Origin: Pannonibacter anstelovis
GTDB taxonomy: Bacteria > Pseudomonadota > Alphaproteobacteria > Rhizobiales > Stappiaceae
NCBI RefSeq assembly: GCF_036881715.1
Contig: NZ_JBAKBF010000003.1
Location: 310,001-374,000, forward strand
DNA: 64,000 bases
Direction: 5' to 3'
Positions 26,780 to 36,896 of the stretch are shown in pieces; position 1 is the stretch's first letter, and the number at the start of each line of letters is the position of its first letter. A program made the translations under genes and the position numbers. The notes below the pieces were generated by a model. That model saw nothing but the letters and a program-made list of their open reading frames with translations, was not told the origin of the DNA and searched no databases.

Positions 26780-27673
26780 GTGGCTTTGGCCACCGGTCTT
26801 CGAAGGGTCAGGAAAGACAGAACCTTGCATGCAGGAACGGGCAAGCTGGAAGAGACGCCGGGCGGCAGGGCTGCGGGCTGGATCAATCTGGCGTCCGGCA
26901 TGGAAGGCTGCGAACGCATAGAGGCCTATTTCTCGGGGCCCGCCTATCAGCCGCACCGGCATGACACCTATGCCATCGGCTGCACATTGTCCGGTGTGCA
27001 GCAGTTCCGGTACCGGGGTGGGGTCAGCGAGGGCCTTCCGGGCACAGCGATGGTCATTCATCCCGATGAGCTGCACGATGGTCAAGCGGGAACCGAAGAC
27101 GGCTTCCATTACCGGATGTTTTATCTCGACCCTGCTCTTGTTCAGACCGCGCTCGGCGCGCACCAGCCCCTGCCGTTCGTTGCCGGTGGTGTCAGCCGCG
27201 ATCCAAGGCTTCTCAGGGCCATTGCCGGCCTCGTCGGCCACATCGGCGCGCCTATGGAGACGCTGCAGTATGATGATGCCGTTTATGATCTGGCGCTTGC
27301 CCTGCAGGCCGCCGGAGAGCCATCTGCCGCCCGGATCATAAGCGCGCCGGACAGCCGGGCGGCCCACTTGGCGCGCGACTTTTTGCGGCAGGATTGCGTG
27401 CGGCCTGTTTCCCTGGAACACCTCGAACAGGTGACGGGGCAGGACCGGTGGCAGCTGTCGCGCGATTTCCGGGCCCTGTTCGGCACCAGCCCCTACCGCT
27501 ATCTGACTTTGCGCCGGCTTGATCACGCAAGGGCGCTCATCCGTGGCGGCACGCCTCTGGTGCAGGCAGCTCTTGAGGCCGGATTTGCCGATCAGGCGCA
27601 TTTCACCCGCCACTTCCGCAGCAGCTTCGGAATCACACCCGCCCGCTGGCGGCGGTTCATCTGCCAGACCTGA
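26780..27673 (+). CDS. AraC-family transcriptional regulator
   Basis: Up to 297 residues. N-terminal AraC-type sensing cupin (RIEAYFSGPAYQPHRHDTYA, AMVIHPDELHDGQAG, FHYRMFYLDPALV) and a C-terminal double helix-turn-helix (DRWQLSRDFRALFGTSPYRY, AALEAGFADQAHFTRHFRSS, FGITPARWRRF). The start is uncertain: the first ~40 residues look non-conserved and ATG at 26900 (MEGCERIEAYF) is an alternative. The ligand is unknown. The cupin gene 90 bases downstream is the nearest possible target. Confidence 0.88.
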   Translation: MALATGLRRVRKDRTLHAGTGKLEETPGGRAAGWINLASGMEGCERIEAYFSGPAYQPHRHDTYAIGCTLSGVQQFRYRGGVSEGLPGTAMVIHPDELHDGQAGTEDGFHYRMFYLDPALVQTALGAHQPLPFVAGGVSRDPRLLRAIAGLVGHIGAPMETLQYDDAVYDLALALQAAGEPSAARIISAPDSRAAHLARDFLRQDCVRPVSLEHLEQVTGQDRWQLSRDFRALFGTSPYRYLTLRRLDHARALIRGGTPLVQAALEAGFADQAHFTRHFRSSFGITPARWRRFICQT

Positions 27674-27763
27674 TAGCGCTGAAGCGCGGCTTGCACGATC
27701 GTTCAAGAAGCCTGCCGACGGTCCGGTCTAGCCTGTTGCTCCCCCACAACGGAGCAGGACAGC

Positions 27764-28135
27764 ATGGACAGGACATACAAGGCCATCAACTTTGCAGAAA
27801 AACTGGCATTGATCGACACACTCTGGCAGCCCCGCGTTGCCGCCGAGATGAATGAGTATCAGTTCAAGCTGGTGCGGATCGAAGGGGATTTCGTCTGGCA
27901 CGAACACCCGGAGACAGATGAGACCTTCATCGTGCTGAAGGGGCAGCTCCGGATCGACTTTCGCGACGGCGCCGTTTCGATCGGTGCAGGAGAGATGTTC
28001 GTCGTGCCAAAGGGCGTGGAGCACAAGCCCTATGCCGCGCAGGAAGTGCATCTCCTGCTGATCGAGCCACGCGGCATCCTCAACACCGGCCATACCGGCG
28101 GTGAGCGGACTGCGCAGAACGATCTCTGGATCTGA
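27764..28135 (+). CDS. Single-domain cupin protein
   Basis: 123 residues forming one cupin barrel: WHEHPETDETFIVLKGQLRI carries the metal-binding His-x-His and Glu, and GEMFVVPKGVEHKPYAAQE supplies the second motif and last His. Such small cupins bind metal and small acids, but the function cannot be deduced. Start has GGAGCAGGACAGC upstream. It may be controlled by the AraC regulator directly upstream. Confidence 0.85.
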   Translation: MDRTYKAINFAEKLALIDTLWQPRVAAEMNEYQFKLVRIEGDFVWHEHPETDETFIVLKGQLRIDFRDGAVSIGAGEMFVVPKGVEHKPYAAQEVHLLLIEPRGILNTGHTGGERTAQNDLWI

Positions 28136-28155
28136 TTGGTGTCACAGCCTCTCCG

Positions 28156-28182
28156 CCCCCCTCCCCACGAGGGGGAGGGGGG
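28156..28182. repeat. Solo GC-rich hairpin repeat after the cupin gene
   Basis: Arms 28156-28166 and 28172-28182 (CCCCCCTCCCC/GGGGAGGGGGG) form an 11-bp stem. It matches the hairpins at 14771-14963. Rest of the gap 28183-28369 between convergent cupin and folC shows no gene. Confidence 0.75.
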
Positions 28183-28369
28183 CTGAAACGCTGTGCCGGA
28201 GTAACCAGACTTCAGGCGTTTTCCCATCTGTCTTCGGCTTCAGGCACTATGCGTGCAAGCAGTAACTCAAGGGGGAAAGCGGCGCTGCGGCGAAACGGAA
28301 TGACCTCCGTCGAGGAGGGGGGCTTGCCCTCTCTCGCGTCTTCGCAGCCGGGTACTACTTCAGTGCCCC

Positions 28370-29686
28370 TTACTTCGGTGCCATCCCATTGGCCGCGAGG
28401 ACATCGCCAACCAGGTAGAGCGAGCCGCAGACGAGGATGCGGGGGGGCTCGCCGTCGCGGGCGGCGCAGCGGCAGATGTCGGCGACGGCGGCCTGCAGGC
28501 TGTCGAAGGGCGTGGCTTCCAGACCGGCGGTGCGGGCAAAATCGGCCAGCTCGAACGGGTCATGCGCCGCATTGGTGGATTTCACCGGCACGGTAGCCAC
28601 ATGGCGCACAAGGCCCTGGAAGGCGCGGTAGAAGCCGATCGGGTCCTTGGTCGTCAGCATGGCCGAGATCATGTAGAGCGGGCGCGGGTGGCGCTCCTCC
28701 TGCTCGCCCATGAAGGCGGCAACGCGCAGGGCAGCGCCCGGATTGTGGCCGCCATCGACCCAGATTTCTGCACCTTCCGGGCATTGCTCGACGAAGGGCC
28801 CGTGGGTGAGCACCTGCAGCCGCCCGGGCCAGGCCACGTGCTTGAGCCCGCGTGCAATCGTGGCCTCGTCCGGCAGCAGGCCTGCGGTCTTCAGCGCGGC
28901 AATCGCAAGGCCTGCGTTGACGATCTGGTGGCTGCCGGTGAGGCTGGACAGTGGCAGGTCATAGAGCCCGTCATCGTCCTGATAGCAGAGCCGCCCCTGA
29001 TCCTCGCTGGCGGTATACTCCTGGCCAAAGCGGCTGACCGGTGCGCGGTTGCGGGCGGCAACCCGGTCCAGCACCGCCTGCACTTCATCCTCCTGGGGGG
29101 CGCAGACCACCGGGCAGCCGGGCTTGATGATGCCCGCCTTCTCACCCGCAATCTCGCTCAAGGTGTTGCCGAGGAATTTCTCGTGATCATGCGAGATCGA
29201 GGTGATGACCGACACCAGCGGCTGCGCGATCACATTTGTCGCGTCAAGCCGCCCGCCAAGTCCCACCTCCAGCAGCAGCACGTCGGCCGGCTCTTCCGAG
29301 AACAGCAGCAGGGCGGCGGCGGTGGTGATTTCGAAGAAGGTGATCTCGTTCCCGCCGTTCGCCTCCTCGCAGCGGTCGAGCGCGGCCATGAGGCGCGGAT
29401 CATCGACCAGCTTGCCATGTTCACCGAGGCGGATGCGCTCGTTGAAGGCAACCAGATGCGGTGACGTATAGACGTGACAGCGCTTGCCGGAGGCCTCCAG
29501 AATGGCGCGCATGGTGGCCGTGACGGAACCCTTGCCATTGGTGCCCGCCACATGGATCACGGGCGGCAGGCGCCGCTCCGGATTGCCCAGCGCCGCCAGC
29601 AGGCGGTGCATGCGGTCCAGCGACAGGTCAATCTGGCGCGGGTGCAAGGCGAGAAGCCGGTCGAGAATGGCGGTGATCTGGTCCAT
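28370..29686 (-). CDS. folC: Bifunctional dihydrofolate/folylpolyglutamate synthase
   Basis: 438 residues. Mur-ligase-type fold with P-loop HVAGTNGKGSVTATMRAI near residue 45, TSPHLVAFNERIRL, DVLLLEVGLGGRLDATNVI and SHDHEKFLGNTL; the C-terminal part has WVDGGHNPGAALRVAAF. It adds glutamate to dihydropteroate and to folates. Last gene of the trpF-trpB-trpA-accD-folC series on the minus strand, separated from accD by 203 bases with a hairpin. Confidence 0.97.
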   Translation of the reverse strand: MDQITAILDRLLALHPRQIDLSLDRMHRLLAALGNPERRLPPVIHVAGTNGKGSVTATMRAILEASGKRCHVYTSPHLVAFNERIRLGEHGKLVDDPRLMAALDRCEEANGGNEITFFEITTAAALLLFSEEPADVLLLEVGLGGRLDATNVIAQPLVSVITSISHDHEKFLGNTLSEIAGEKAGIIKPGCPVVCAPQEDEVQAVLDRVAARNRAPVSRFGQEYTASEDQGRLCYQDDDGLYDLPLSSLTGSHQIVNAGLAIAALKTAGLLPDEATIARGLKHVAWPGRLQVLTHGPFVEQCPEGAEIWVDGGHNPGAALRVAAFMGEQEERHPRPLYMISAMLTTKDPIGFYRAFQGLVRHVATVPVKSTNAAHDPFELADFARTAGLEATPFDSLQAAVADICRCAARDGEPPRILVCGSLYLVGDVLAANGMAPK

Positions 29687-29797
29687 GGTTTCCCTGCGGA
29701 TGGCACAAACATTCTGGAGCTGCCCGGCGGCACTGTTTTGGCGGGTCAGCTCCGTCTCTTTGCTTTCAGGCTGGCCGTTTCAAGGGCCTTGCGCTGG

Positions 29798-29823
29798 CTT
29801 GCGGGAACGGATGATCCCGCAAG
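29798..29823. other. 9-bp hairpin between accD and folC
   Basis: CTTGCGGGA (29798-29806) pairs perfectly with TCCCGCAAG (29815-29823). It lies within the accD-folC gap, which is usually short in this operon. No T-tract follows on either strand, so it may be an RNA-processing or pausing element rather than a terminator. Confidence 0.4.
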
Positions 29824-29889
29824 GCGAGCCTCTCATGCTTGTGTCAAACAGACATGAAGCATCGGCAGGCCGCCGTGCGGGCTATTTTT

Positions 29890-30804
29890 TCAGGCTGCAG
29901 AGGCCTGATCCTGGGCAGGCTCGTCCGCGGGCGGATCGAGATCCGGCAGGGTCAGCTCGCGCTTCATGAAGATGCCGGCCAGACGCGAGATGGTGTCCTT
30001 CAGGTCGTGGCGCTTCACCACCATGTCCACCATGCCATGCGCCAGCAGATATTCGGCGCTCTGGAAATCATCCGGCAGCTTCTCGCGGATGGTCTGCTCG
30101 ATCACGCGGCGGCCGGCAAAGCCGATCTGCGCGCCCGGCTCGGCGATGTGAACATCACCCAGCATGGCGTAGGAGGCCGACACGCCGCCCGTGGTGGGGT
30201 TGGTCAGCACGACAATGTAGGGCAGGCGCGCTTCACGCAGCATCTGGATGCCGATTGTGGTGCGCGGCATCTGCATCAGCGACAGGATGCCTTCCTGCAT
30301 GCGGGCACCGCCGGAGGCAGCAAACAGCACGAAGGGGGTCTTGTGCTCGACGGCGGTCATCATGCCGGTCAGGATGGCTTCGCCTGCAGCCATGCCGAGC
30401 GAGCCGCCCATGAAGTCGAAATCCTGCACCGCTGCGGTGAAATCAAGGCCGTTGACGCGGCCGCGCGCCACCAGAACCGCGTCATCCTCGCCAGTGCGGG
30501 TGCGGTATTCCTTCAGGCGGTCGGCGTATTTCTTGGTGTCGCGGAACTTCAGCGGGTCCGCCGTCACGGACGGCGTTGCCACCCGGTCATAGCTGCTGCC
30601 GTCGAAGAAGGATTCGAGGCGCTTCTTGGCCGGAATGCGCATGTGGTAGCCGGAATTCGGCACGACCCACAGGTTGGCCTCCAGATCGCGGTGGAACACC
30701 ATCTCGCCCGTTTCCGGGCATTTGATCCAGAGGTTTTCCGGCATCTCGCGGCGCGACAGGAAGTTGCGCAGCTTGGGCCGTACGACAGTGTTGATCCAGT
30801 TCAC
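29890..30804 (-). CDS. accD: Acetyl-CoA carboxylase carboxyltransferase beta subunit
   Basis: 304 residues. Carboxyltransferase fold with AVQDFDFMGGSLGMAAGEAI, FAASGGARMQEGILSLMQM, YIVVLTNPTTGGVSASYAML and GAQIGFAGRRVIEQTIREKL. It makes malonyl-CoA with AccA for fatty-acid synthesis. The N-terminal zinc ribbon usual in AccD is degenerate: NLWIKCPETGEMVFHRDLE and WVVPNSGYHM retain one of four Cys. The same pattern occurs in other Hyphomicrobiales (from memory), so the protein should still be functional. Lies 36 bases after trpA. Confidence 0.97.
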   Translation of the reverse strand: MNWINTVVRPKLRNFLSRREMPENLWIKCPETGEMVFHRDLEANLWVVPNSGYHMRIPAKKRLESFFDGSSYDRVATPSVTADPLKFRDTKKYADRLKEYRTRTGEDDAVLVARGRVNGLDFTAAVQDFDFMGGSLGMAAGEAILTGMMTAVEHKTPFVLFAASGGARMQEGILSLMQMPRTTIGIQMLREARLPYIVVLTNPTTGGVSASYAMLGDVHIAEPGAQIGFAGRRVIEQTIREKLPDDFQSAEYLLAHGMVDMVVKRHDLKDTISRLAGIFMKRELTLPDLDPPADEPAQDQASAA

Positions 30805-30840
30805 GGCAAATCCCGTTCGTTGTTGGTGCCTGTTGGCCGG

Positions 30841-31668
30841 TCAGCGGGCGCGCGCCACGCCTCCGGCCAGGGAGGACACAAGATTTGTCACGGCGGCAAC
30901 GGTCTTGTCCGTCGCCTGTCCATCTGCATCGAGGCTGTTGCGGATCGCCTCCACCAGCACGGAGCCGACGACCACGCCGTCTGCGTCCTTGCCAATAGCC
31001 TCAGCATCCTCAGCCGTCTTGACGCCGAAGCCGACGGCGACCGGCAGGTCCGTATGACCCTTGATCCGCTTCACTGCCGCCGAGACATTGGTGGTGTTCA
31101 GGGCCGCCGAACCGGTGATGCCGGTGACAGAAACATAATAGACGAAACCGGACGTGTTTTTCAGCACCGCCGGCAGGCGGCGGTCGTCGGTGGTCGGCGT
31201 TGCCAGACGGATGAAGTTGATGCCGCCTTCCAGCGCCGGAATGCAGAGCTCGTCGTCAGCTTCCGGCGGAATATCGACAACAATCAGGCCATCAACGCCC
31301 GCCTCGCGTGCTTCGGCGACAAAAGCTTCCGGCCCGCGCACATAAATAGGGTTGTAGTAACCCATCAGCACGATGGGCGTGTCCTGATCCTTTTCGCGGA
31401 ACTTGCGCACCATGGCCAGCGTCCGGTCCATGGTCTGCCCGGCCTTCAGCGCGCGCTGGGTGGCAAGCTGAATGGGAATGCCTTCCGCCATCGGGTCGGA
31501 AAAGGGCATGCCCAGTTCGATCACATCCGCGCCTGCCGCAGGCAGCGCCTCAAGGATCGCCTGCGATGTGGCCAGATCCGGATCGCCTGCCGTGATGAAG
31601 GTGACAAGGGCCGGACGCCCTTTTTCGGCACAGGCCTTGAATCGGCGGTCGATGCGCGTCCCGGTCAT
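30841..31668 (-). CDS. trpA: Tryptophan synthase alpha subunit
   Basis: 275 residues, TIM barrel. Conserved ALVTFITAGDPD, catalytic Glu in DVIELGMPFSDP, GYYNPIYVRG, PPEADDE and YYVSVTGITG are present. It cleaves indole-3-glycerol phosphate and channels indole to TrpB. Odd point: the usual catalytic Asp of PFSDPxADG is Glu here (PFSDPMAEGIPIQ), a change that would be expected to lower but perhaps not abolish activity. An 833-base gap separates it from trpB, so it probably has its own promoter in 31669-31920. Confidence 0.95.
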   Translation of the reverse strand: MTGTRIDRRFKACAEKGRPALVTFITAGDPDLATSQAILEALPAAGADVIELGMPFSDPMAEGIPIQLATQRALKAGQTMDRTLAMVRKFREKDQDTPIVLMGYYNPIYVRGPEAFVAEAREAGVDGLIVVDIPPEADDELCIPALEGGINFIRLATPTTDDRRLPAVLKNTSGFVYYVSVTGITGSAALNTTNVSAAVKRIKGHTDLPVAVGFGVKTAEDAEAIGKDADGVVVGSVLVEAIRNSLDADGQATDKTVAAVTNLVSSLAGGVARAR

Positions 31669-31889
31669 TCAGCTTCCCATCCTTGAGGATCTGTTGGCAG
31701 ATCTGGTTTGCCGGGCAGGCAGCCCGGAGGGCGGGCGCGCTGAACCTTGAAACCAGCGCTTGGATGTAGGGGGCTTCAAGGCCTTCTGTCAACGCATCGC
31801 GGCAGGGAAAGGCAAGAAAGGCTGAATCATGCCGCTTTTCCTGGGTGGGGGAGACGCATAAACGGCAGAAATCCCTCCATTTGAGCCAT

Positions 31890-31922
31890 GCAGCGGCTGC
31901 AGGGTTGGTCTGCAACCGCTGC
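31890..31922. other. 13-bp stem-loop in the trpB-trpA gap
   Basis: Arms 31890-31902 and 31910-31922 pair at 12 of 13 positions around GGTTGGT. It lies just upstream of the predicted promoter of the 51-codon gene and upstream of trpA on the other strand, where it could act as a terminator or leader structure. The rest of 31669-31889 shows nothing recognisable. Confidence 0.45.
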
Positions 31923-31924
31923 TC

Positions 31925-31953
31925 TTGATGCGCACATTGTGCGCCTCTATCTC
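31925..31953 (+). promoter_or_regulatory. Putative promoter with palindrome in the spacer
   Basis: TTGATG (31925-31930), 17-base spacer, TATCTC (31948-31953). The spacer is nearly filled by the perfect inverted repeat GCGCACATTGTGCGC (31930-31944), the classic position for a repressor or MerR-type operator. It would start transcription near 31960, ahead of the 51-codon gene at 32006. The -10 match is modest. Confidence 0.45.
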
Positions 31954-32005
31954 TTGAGGACAAGGCCGGGCTGGCCATGAACAACAAGAAAAGGAGCCTC
32001 CCCCT

Positions 32006-32161
32006 ATGACCCATGCAACAATGACGCGCCTCGCCGGAATTGGCCGCATCTTCAGCGACCGTGAGCCGCAGGCCACCGCCCCGCGCAAGGACCGCAACGG
32101 CCCGGGCGCGTTCGAGTTCTATCTCACCGCCATGTTCGCAGGCGGCCTGACCGGCCGCTGA
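32006..32161 (+). CDS. Small 51-residue hypothetical protein inside the trp region
   Basis: An open frame of 51 codons too short for ordinary ORF listing. It has a strong ribosome site (AAAAGGAG, 8 bases before ATG), a candidate regulated promoter 50-80 bases upstream and a perfect 15-bp terminator 18 bases after its stop, so it looks like a complete one-gene unit. The product begins MTHATMTRLAGIGRIFSDRE and ends FEFYLTAMFAGGLTGR: a basic middle and a short amphipathic or hydrophobic end. I do not recognise the family. It is antisense to the trpB-trpA readthrough direction. Confidence 0.65.
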   Translation: MTHATMTRLAGIGRIFSDREPQATAPRKDRNGPGAFEFYLTAMFAGGLTGR

Positions 32162-32178
32162 TCGGACTGGCTTCTCAT

Positions 32179-32217
32179 GCAAAGGCCCCGCAGTTCTGAA
32201 GGCTGCGGGGCCTTTGC
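32179..32217 (+). terminator. Strong terminator after the 51-codon gene
   Basis: A perfect 15-bp stem (32179-32193 GCAAAGGCCCCGCAG with 32203-32217) and 9-base loop, followed by GTTTGT. It could also act on minus-strand trpB transcripts, uncoupling trpB from trpA. Confidence 0.85.
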
Positions 32218-32308
32218 GTTTGTGGGAAGGTGTGCGGGAAGTTGGCCGGCTGGCGTGTAGGTTCGGAGGGGGGCAGGGCCACGCGTTCAGGCGGCACACG
32301 CTCTCCCC

Positions 32309-32420
32309 GTGTCATTCCGGTTTGACGCGAAGCGGCAAGACCGGAATCCAGTAACCCCGGAATCTCCGTTCATTTCATACGCCGGGCGCACTGGATCCCC
32401 GCCTGCGCGGGGATGACAAG
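32309..32420. repeat. REP-like element with two hairpins downstream of trpB
   Basis: Two GTCAT-ended hairpins in opposite orientation: ATTCCGGT/ACCGGAAT (32314-32321 with 32340-32347) and ATCCCCGC/GCGGGGAT (32395-32402 with 32407-32414). GTCAT-CCGG type ends are common in alphaproteobacterial intergenic repeats. It occupies most of the gap 32218-32501. Confidence 0.7.
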
Positions 32421-32501
32421 GTGAGAGGCTGCGGAGAAAGCACCGGCAGAAAATGCCGTGGCTCATGACAAGCCACGGCATAGTGAGGCAAAAACCTCAA
32501 A

Positions 32502-33707
32502 TCACAGATCGAAGCCGAGCATCTTGCCGACGGTGAAGACGTCCTTGTCGCCGCGGCCGCACAGGTTCATGACGATGATCTGGTCCTTGCCCATCTTCGG
32601 CGCCATCTTGACCACCTGTGCCAGCGCATGAGCAGGCTCCAGCGCCGGGATGATGCCTTCCACCTTTGTCAGAAGCTGGAACGCGGCCATCGCCTCGTCA
32701 TCGGTGATCGGCACGTAATTGGCGCGGCCGATTTCCTTCAGCCAGGAATGTTCAGGCCCGATGCCGGGGTAATCAAGGCCTGCCGAAATGGAATGGCCTT
32801 CCAGGATCTGGCCGTCGTCATCCTGCAGCAGATAGGTGCGGTTGCCATGCAGCACGCCCGGCTTGCCGGCATTCAGCGAGGCGCAATGCTCGTGGCCGTT
32901 CAAGCCGCGTCCGCCTGCCTCGACGCCCCAGATCTCGACGCTCTTGTCATCGAGGAAGGGATGGAACAGGCCGATGGCGTTGGAGCCGCCGCCGACAGCG
33001 GCAACGATGGCATCCGGAAGGCGGCCTTCCGCGGCCAGCATCTGCTCACGGGTTTCCTTGCCGATGACCGACTGGAAGTCGCGCACCAGCTCCGGATAGG
33101 GATGCGGGCCTGCGGCCGTACCAATCAGGTAATAGGTATCGTCAACGTTGGTGACCCAATCACGCAGCGCCTCGTTCATGGCGTCCTTCAGCGTGCCAGC
33201 ACCTGCCGTGACTGGAACAATCTCGGCACCCAGCAGCTTCATGCGGAAGACGTTCGGCTTCTGCCGCTCCACGTCCGTGGCGCCCATATAGACGACGCAG
33301 GGCAGGCCGAAGCGGGCGCAAACAGTGGCCGTCGCCACGCCATGCTGGCCGGCGCCGGTCTCGGCGATGATACGGGTCTTGCCCATGCGCTTGGCCAGCA
33401 GGATCTGGCCAAGGCAGTTGTTGATCTTGTGGCTGCCGGTGTGGTTCAGCTCGTCGCGCTTGAAGTAGACCTTGGCGCCGCCCAAATGTTCCGTCAGCCG
33501 CTCGGCGAAGTAGAGCGGCGAGGGACGGCCGGTGTAATGGGTATTGAGGTTGTCGAGCTCAGCCTTGAAGGCCGGATCAGCTTTGGCGTCGCTATAGGCC
33601 TTTTCCAGATCCAGGATCAGCGGCATCAGGGTTTCGGCCACATAGCGGCCGCCGAAAATCCCGAAATGGCCCCGCTCGTCCGGGCCGGACCGCAGGGTGT
33701 TCGCCAT
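32502..33707 (-). CDS. trpB: Tryptophan synthase beta subunit
   Basis: 401 residues. PLP-binding Lys is in GSHKINNCLGQILLAKRMG; ETGAGQHGVATATVCARFG, AAVGGGSNAIGLFHPFLDD and NLCGRGDKDVFTV are intact. It condenses indole with serine to give tryptophan. ATG 33707 was chosen over an upstream in-frame TTG (33716). It lies 15 bases after trpF, so trpF-trpB are co-transcribed; downstream, trpA is split off by an opposite-strand small gene and repeats. Confidence 0.98.
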   Translation of the reverse strand: MANTLRSGPDERGHFGIFGGRYVAETLMPLILDLEKAYSDAKADPAFKAELDNLNTHYTGRPSPLYFAERLTEHLGGAKVYFKRDELNHTGSHKINNCLGQILLAKRMGKTRIIAETGAGQHGVATATVCARFGLPCVVYMGATDVERQKPNVFRMKLLGAEIVPVTAGAGTLKDAMNEALRDWVTNVDDTYYLIGTAAGPHPYPELVRDFQSVIGKETREQMLAAEGRLPDAIVAAVGGGSNAIGLFHPFLDDKSVEIWGVEAGGRGLNGHEHCASLNAGKPGVLHGNRTYLLQDDDGQILEGHSISAGLDYPGIGPEHSWLKEIGRANYVPITDDEAMAAFQLLTKVEGIIPALEPAHALAQVVKMAPKMGKDQIIVMNLCGRGDKDVFTVGKMLGFDL

Positions 33708-33722
33708 TGTGGTCAACTCTCG

Positions 33723-34382
33723 TCACTCCTTCGCATGTTCCGCGCTCCGGACTGCAGCCACGAAAGCACGTATCAACCCGCTGTCCTTCACGCCCTTGCT
33801 GCGCTCGACGCCGGAAGAGACATCGACCGCAGTGGCGCCGCTGAGCGTAATCGCCTGCGCAACGTTGTCCGGATCCAGCCCCCCGGAAAGCATGAAGGGG
33901 CACGGCAGGTCAAGCGACTTCAGCAGTGTCCAGTCAAAGGGCACCCCGTGGCCGCCGGGCACATCGGAGTCTTTCGGGGGCTTGGCGTCAAACAGGATCC
34001 GCTCAGCCACATTGACATAGGGCAGAGCGGCCTCAAGGTCAGCCCTTTCGCTCACACCAATTGCCTTGATGATGCGCCGGCGCATCATCACACGTGCAGC
34101 AGCGCAGGCCTCCGGCGTTTCCTGACCGTGGAACTGGAAAATATCCGGCTGTACCAGCTCGTTGATACGCTGAAGGCCATGCAGATCCATATCGACCGTC
34201 AGGGCGACAATCTCGCTGCGGCCACGGGCGATATCGGCCAGGCGGCAAGCATCGGAGAGCGTCACATGACGCGGGCTCTTGGGAAAGAACACGAGCCCGA
34301 CCATATCCGCCCCCGCCTCAACGGCCGCTTCCATGGTTTCAGGGGTCGAAAGACCGCAGATCTTGATGATGGTTTTGGGCAT
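33723..34382 (-). CDS. trpF: Phosphoribosylanthranilate isomerase
   Basis: 219 residues. IKICGLSTPETMEAAVEAGA at the N-terminus (general base Cys in KICGL), VGLVFFPKSPRHV, VQPDIFQFHGQETPE and SGGLDPDNVAQAI mark a standard TrpF barrel. It makes carboxyphenylamino-deoxyribulose phosphate in tryptophan synthesis. ATG 34382 has AGGAA 7 bases upstream; the longer open frame is not conserved. maeB ends 87 bases upstream on the same strand. Confidence 0.97.
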   Translation of the reverse strand: MPKTIIKICGLSTPETMEAAVEAGADMVGLVFFPKSPRHVTLSDACRLADIARGRSEIVALTVDMDLHGLQRINELVQPDIFQFHGQETPEACAAARVMMRRRIIKAIGVSERADLEAALPYVNVAERILFDAKPPKDSDVPGGHGVPFDWTLLKSLDLPCPFMLSGGLDPDNVAQAITLSGATAVDVSSGVERSKGVKDSGLIRAFVAAVRSAEHAKE

Positions 34383-34469
34383 TCTGAATTCCTGCGGCTT
34401 TCGTATCTTTGACGGACAATGGGTACCGCCCGGCTGTCCCTGACGGGACGCAGGCGGCACCCTGATAGA

Positions 34470-36752
<2,283 letters not shown>

Positions 36753-36896
36753 GGTCTGGCCGGTCCTTCCCTCGTGCTGCGAAGCCTTCGCTTCTCTTAT
36801 CTGGACCAAGACCTTATCCCCGGAAAATTACCGCCTCAAGGCACCTTTGGGCACAGGAGCTGTGAAAGCTGCGGAGGGCTTTGGTAGGGTCCGCAC

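Noticed and set aside
31550..32299. 249-codon minus-strand frame covering the trpB-trpA gap
   Set aside because: It reads through the terminator hairpin and into trpA in another frame; composition is shadow-like.
29839..34412. Long plus-strand frames opposite accD-trpA and trpB-trpF
   Set aside because: They mirror well-supported minus-strand genes; only the short frame 32006-32161, in a gap, has its own signals.
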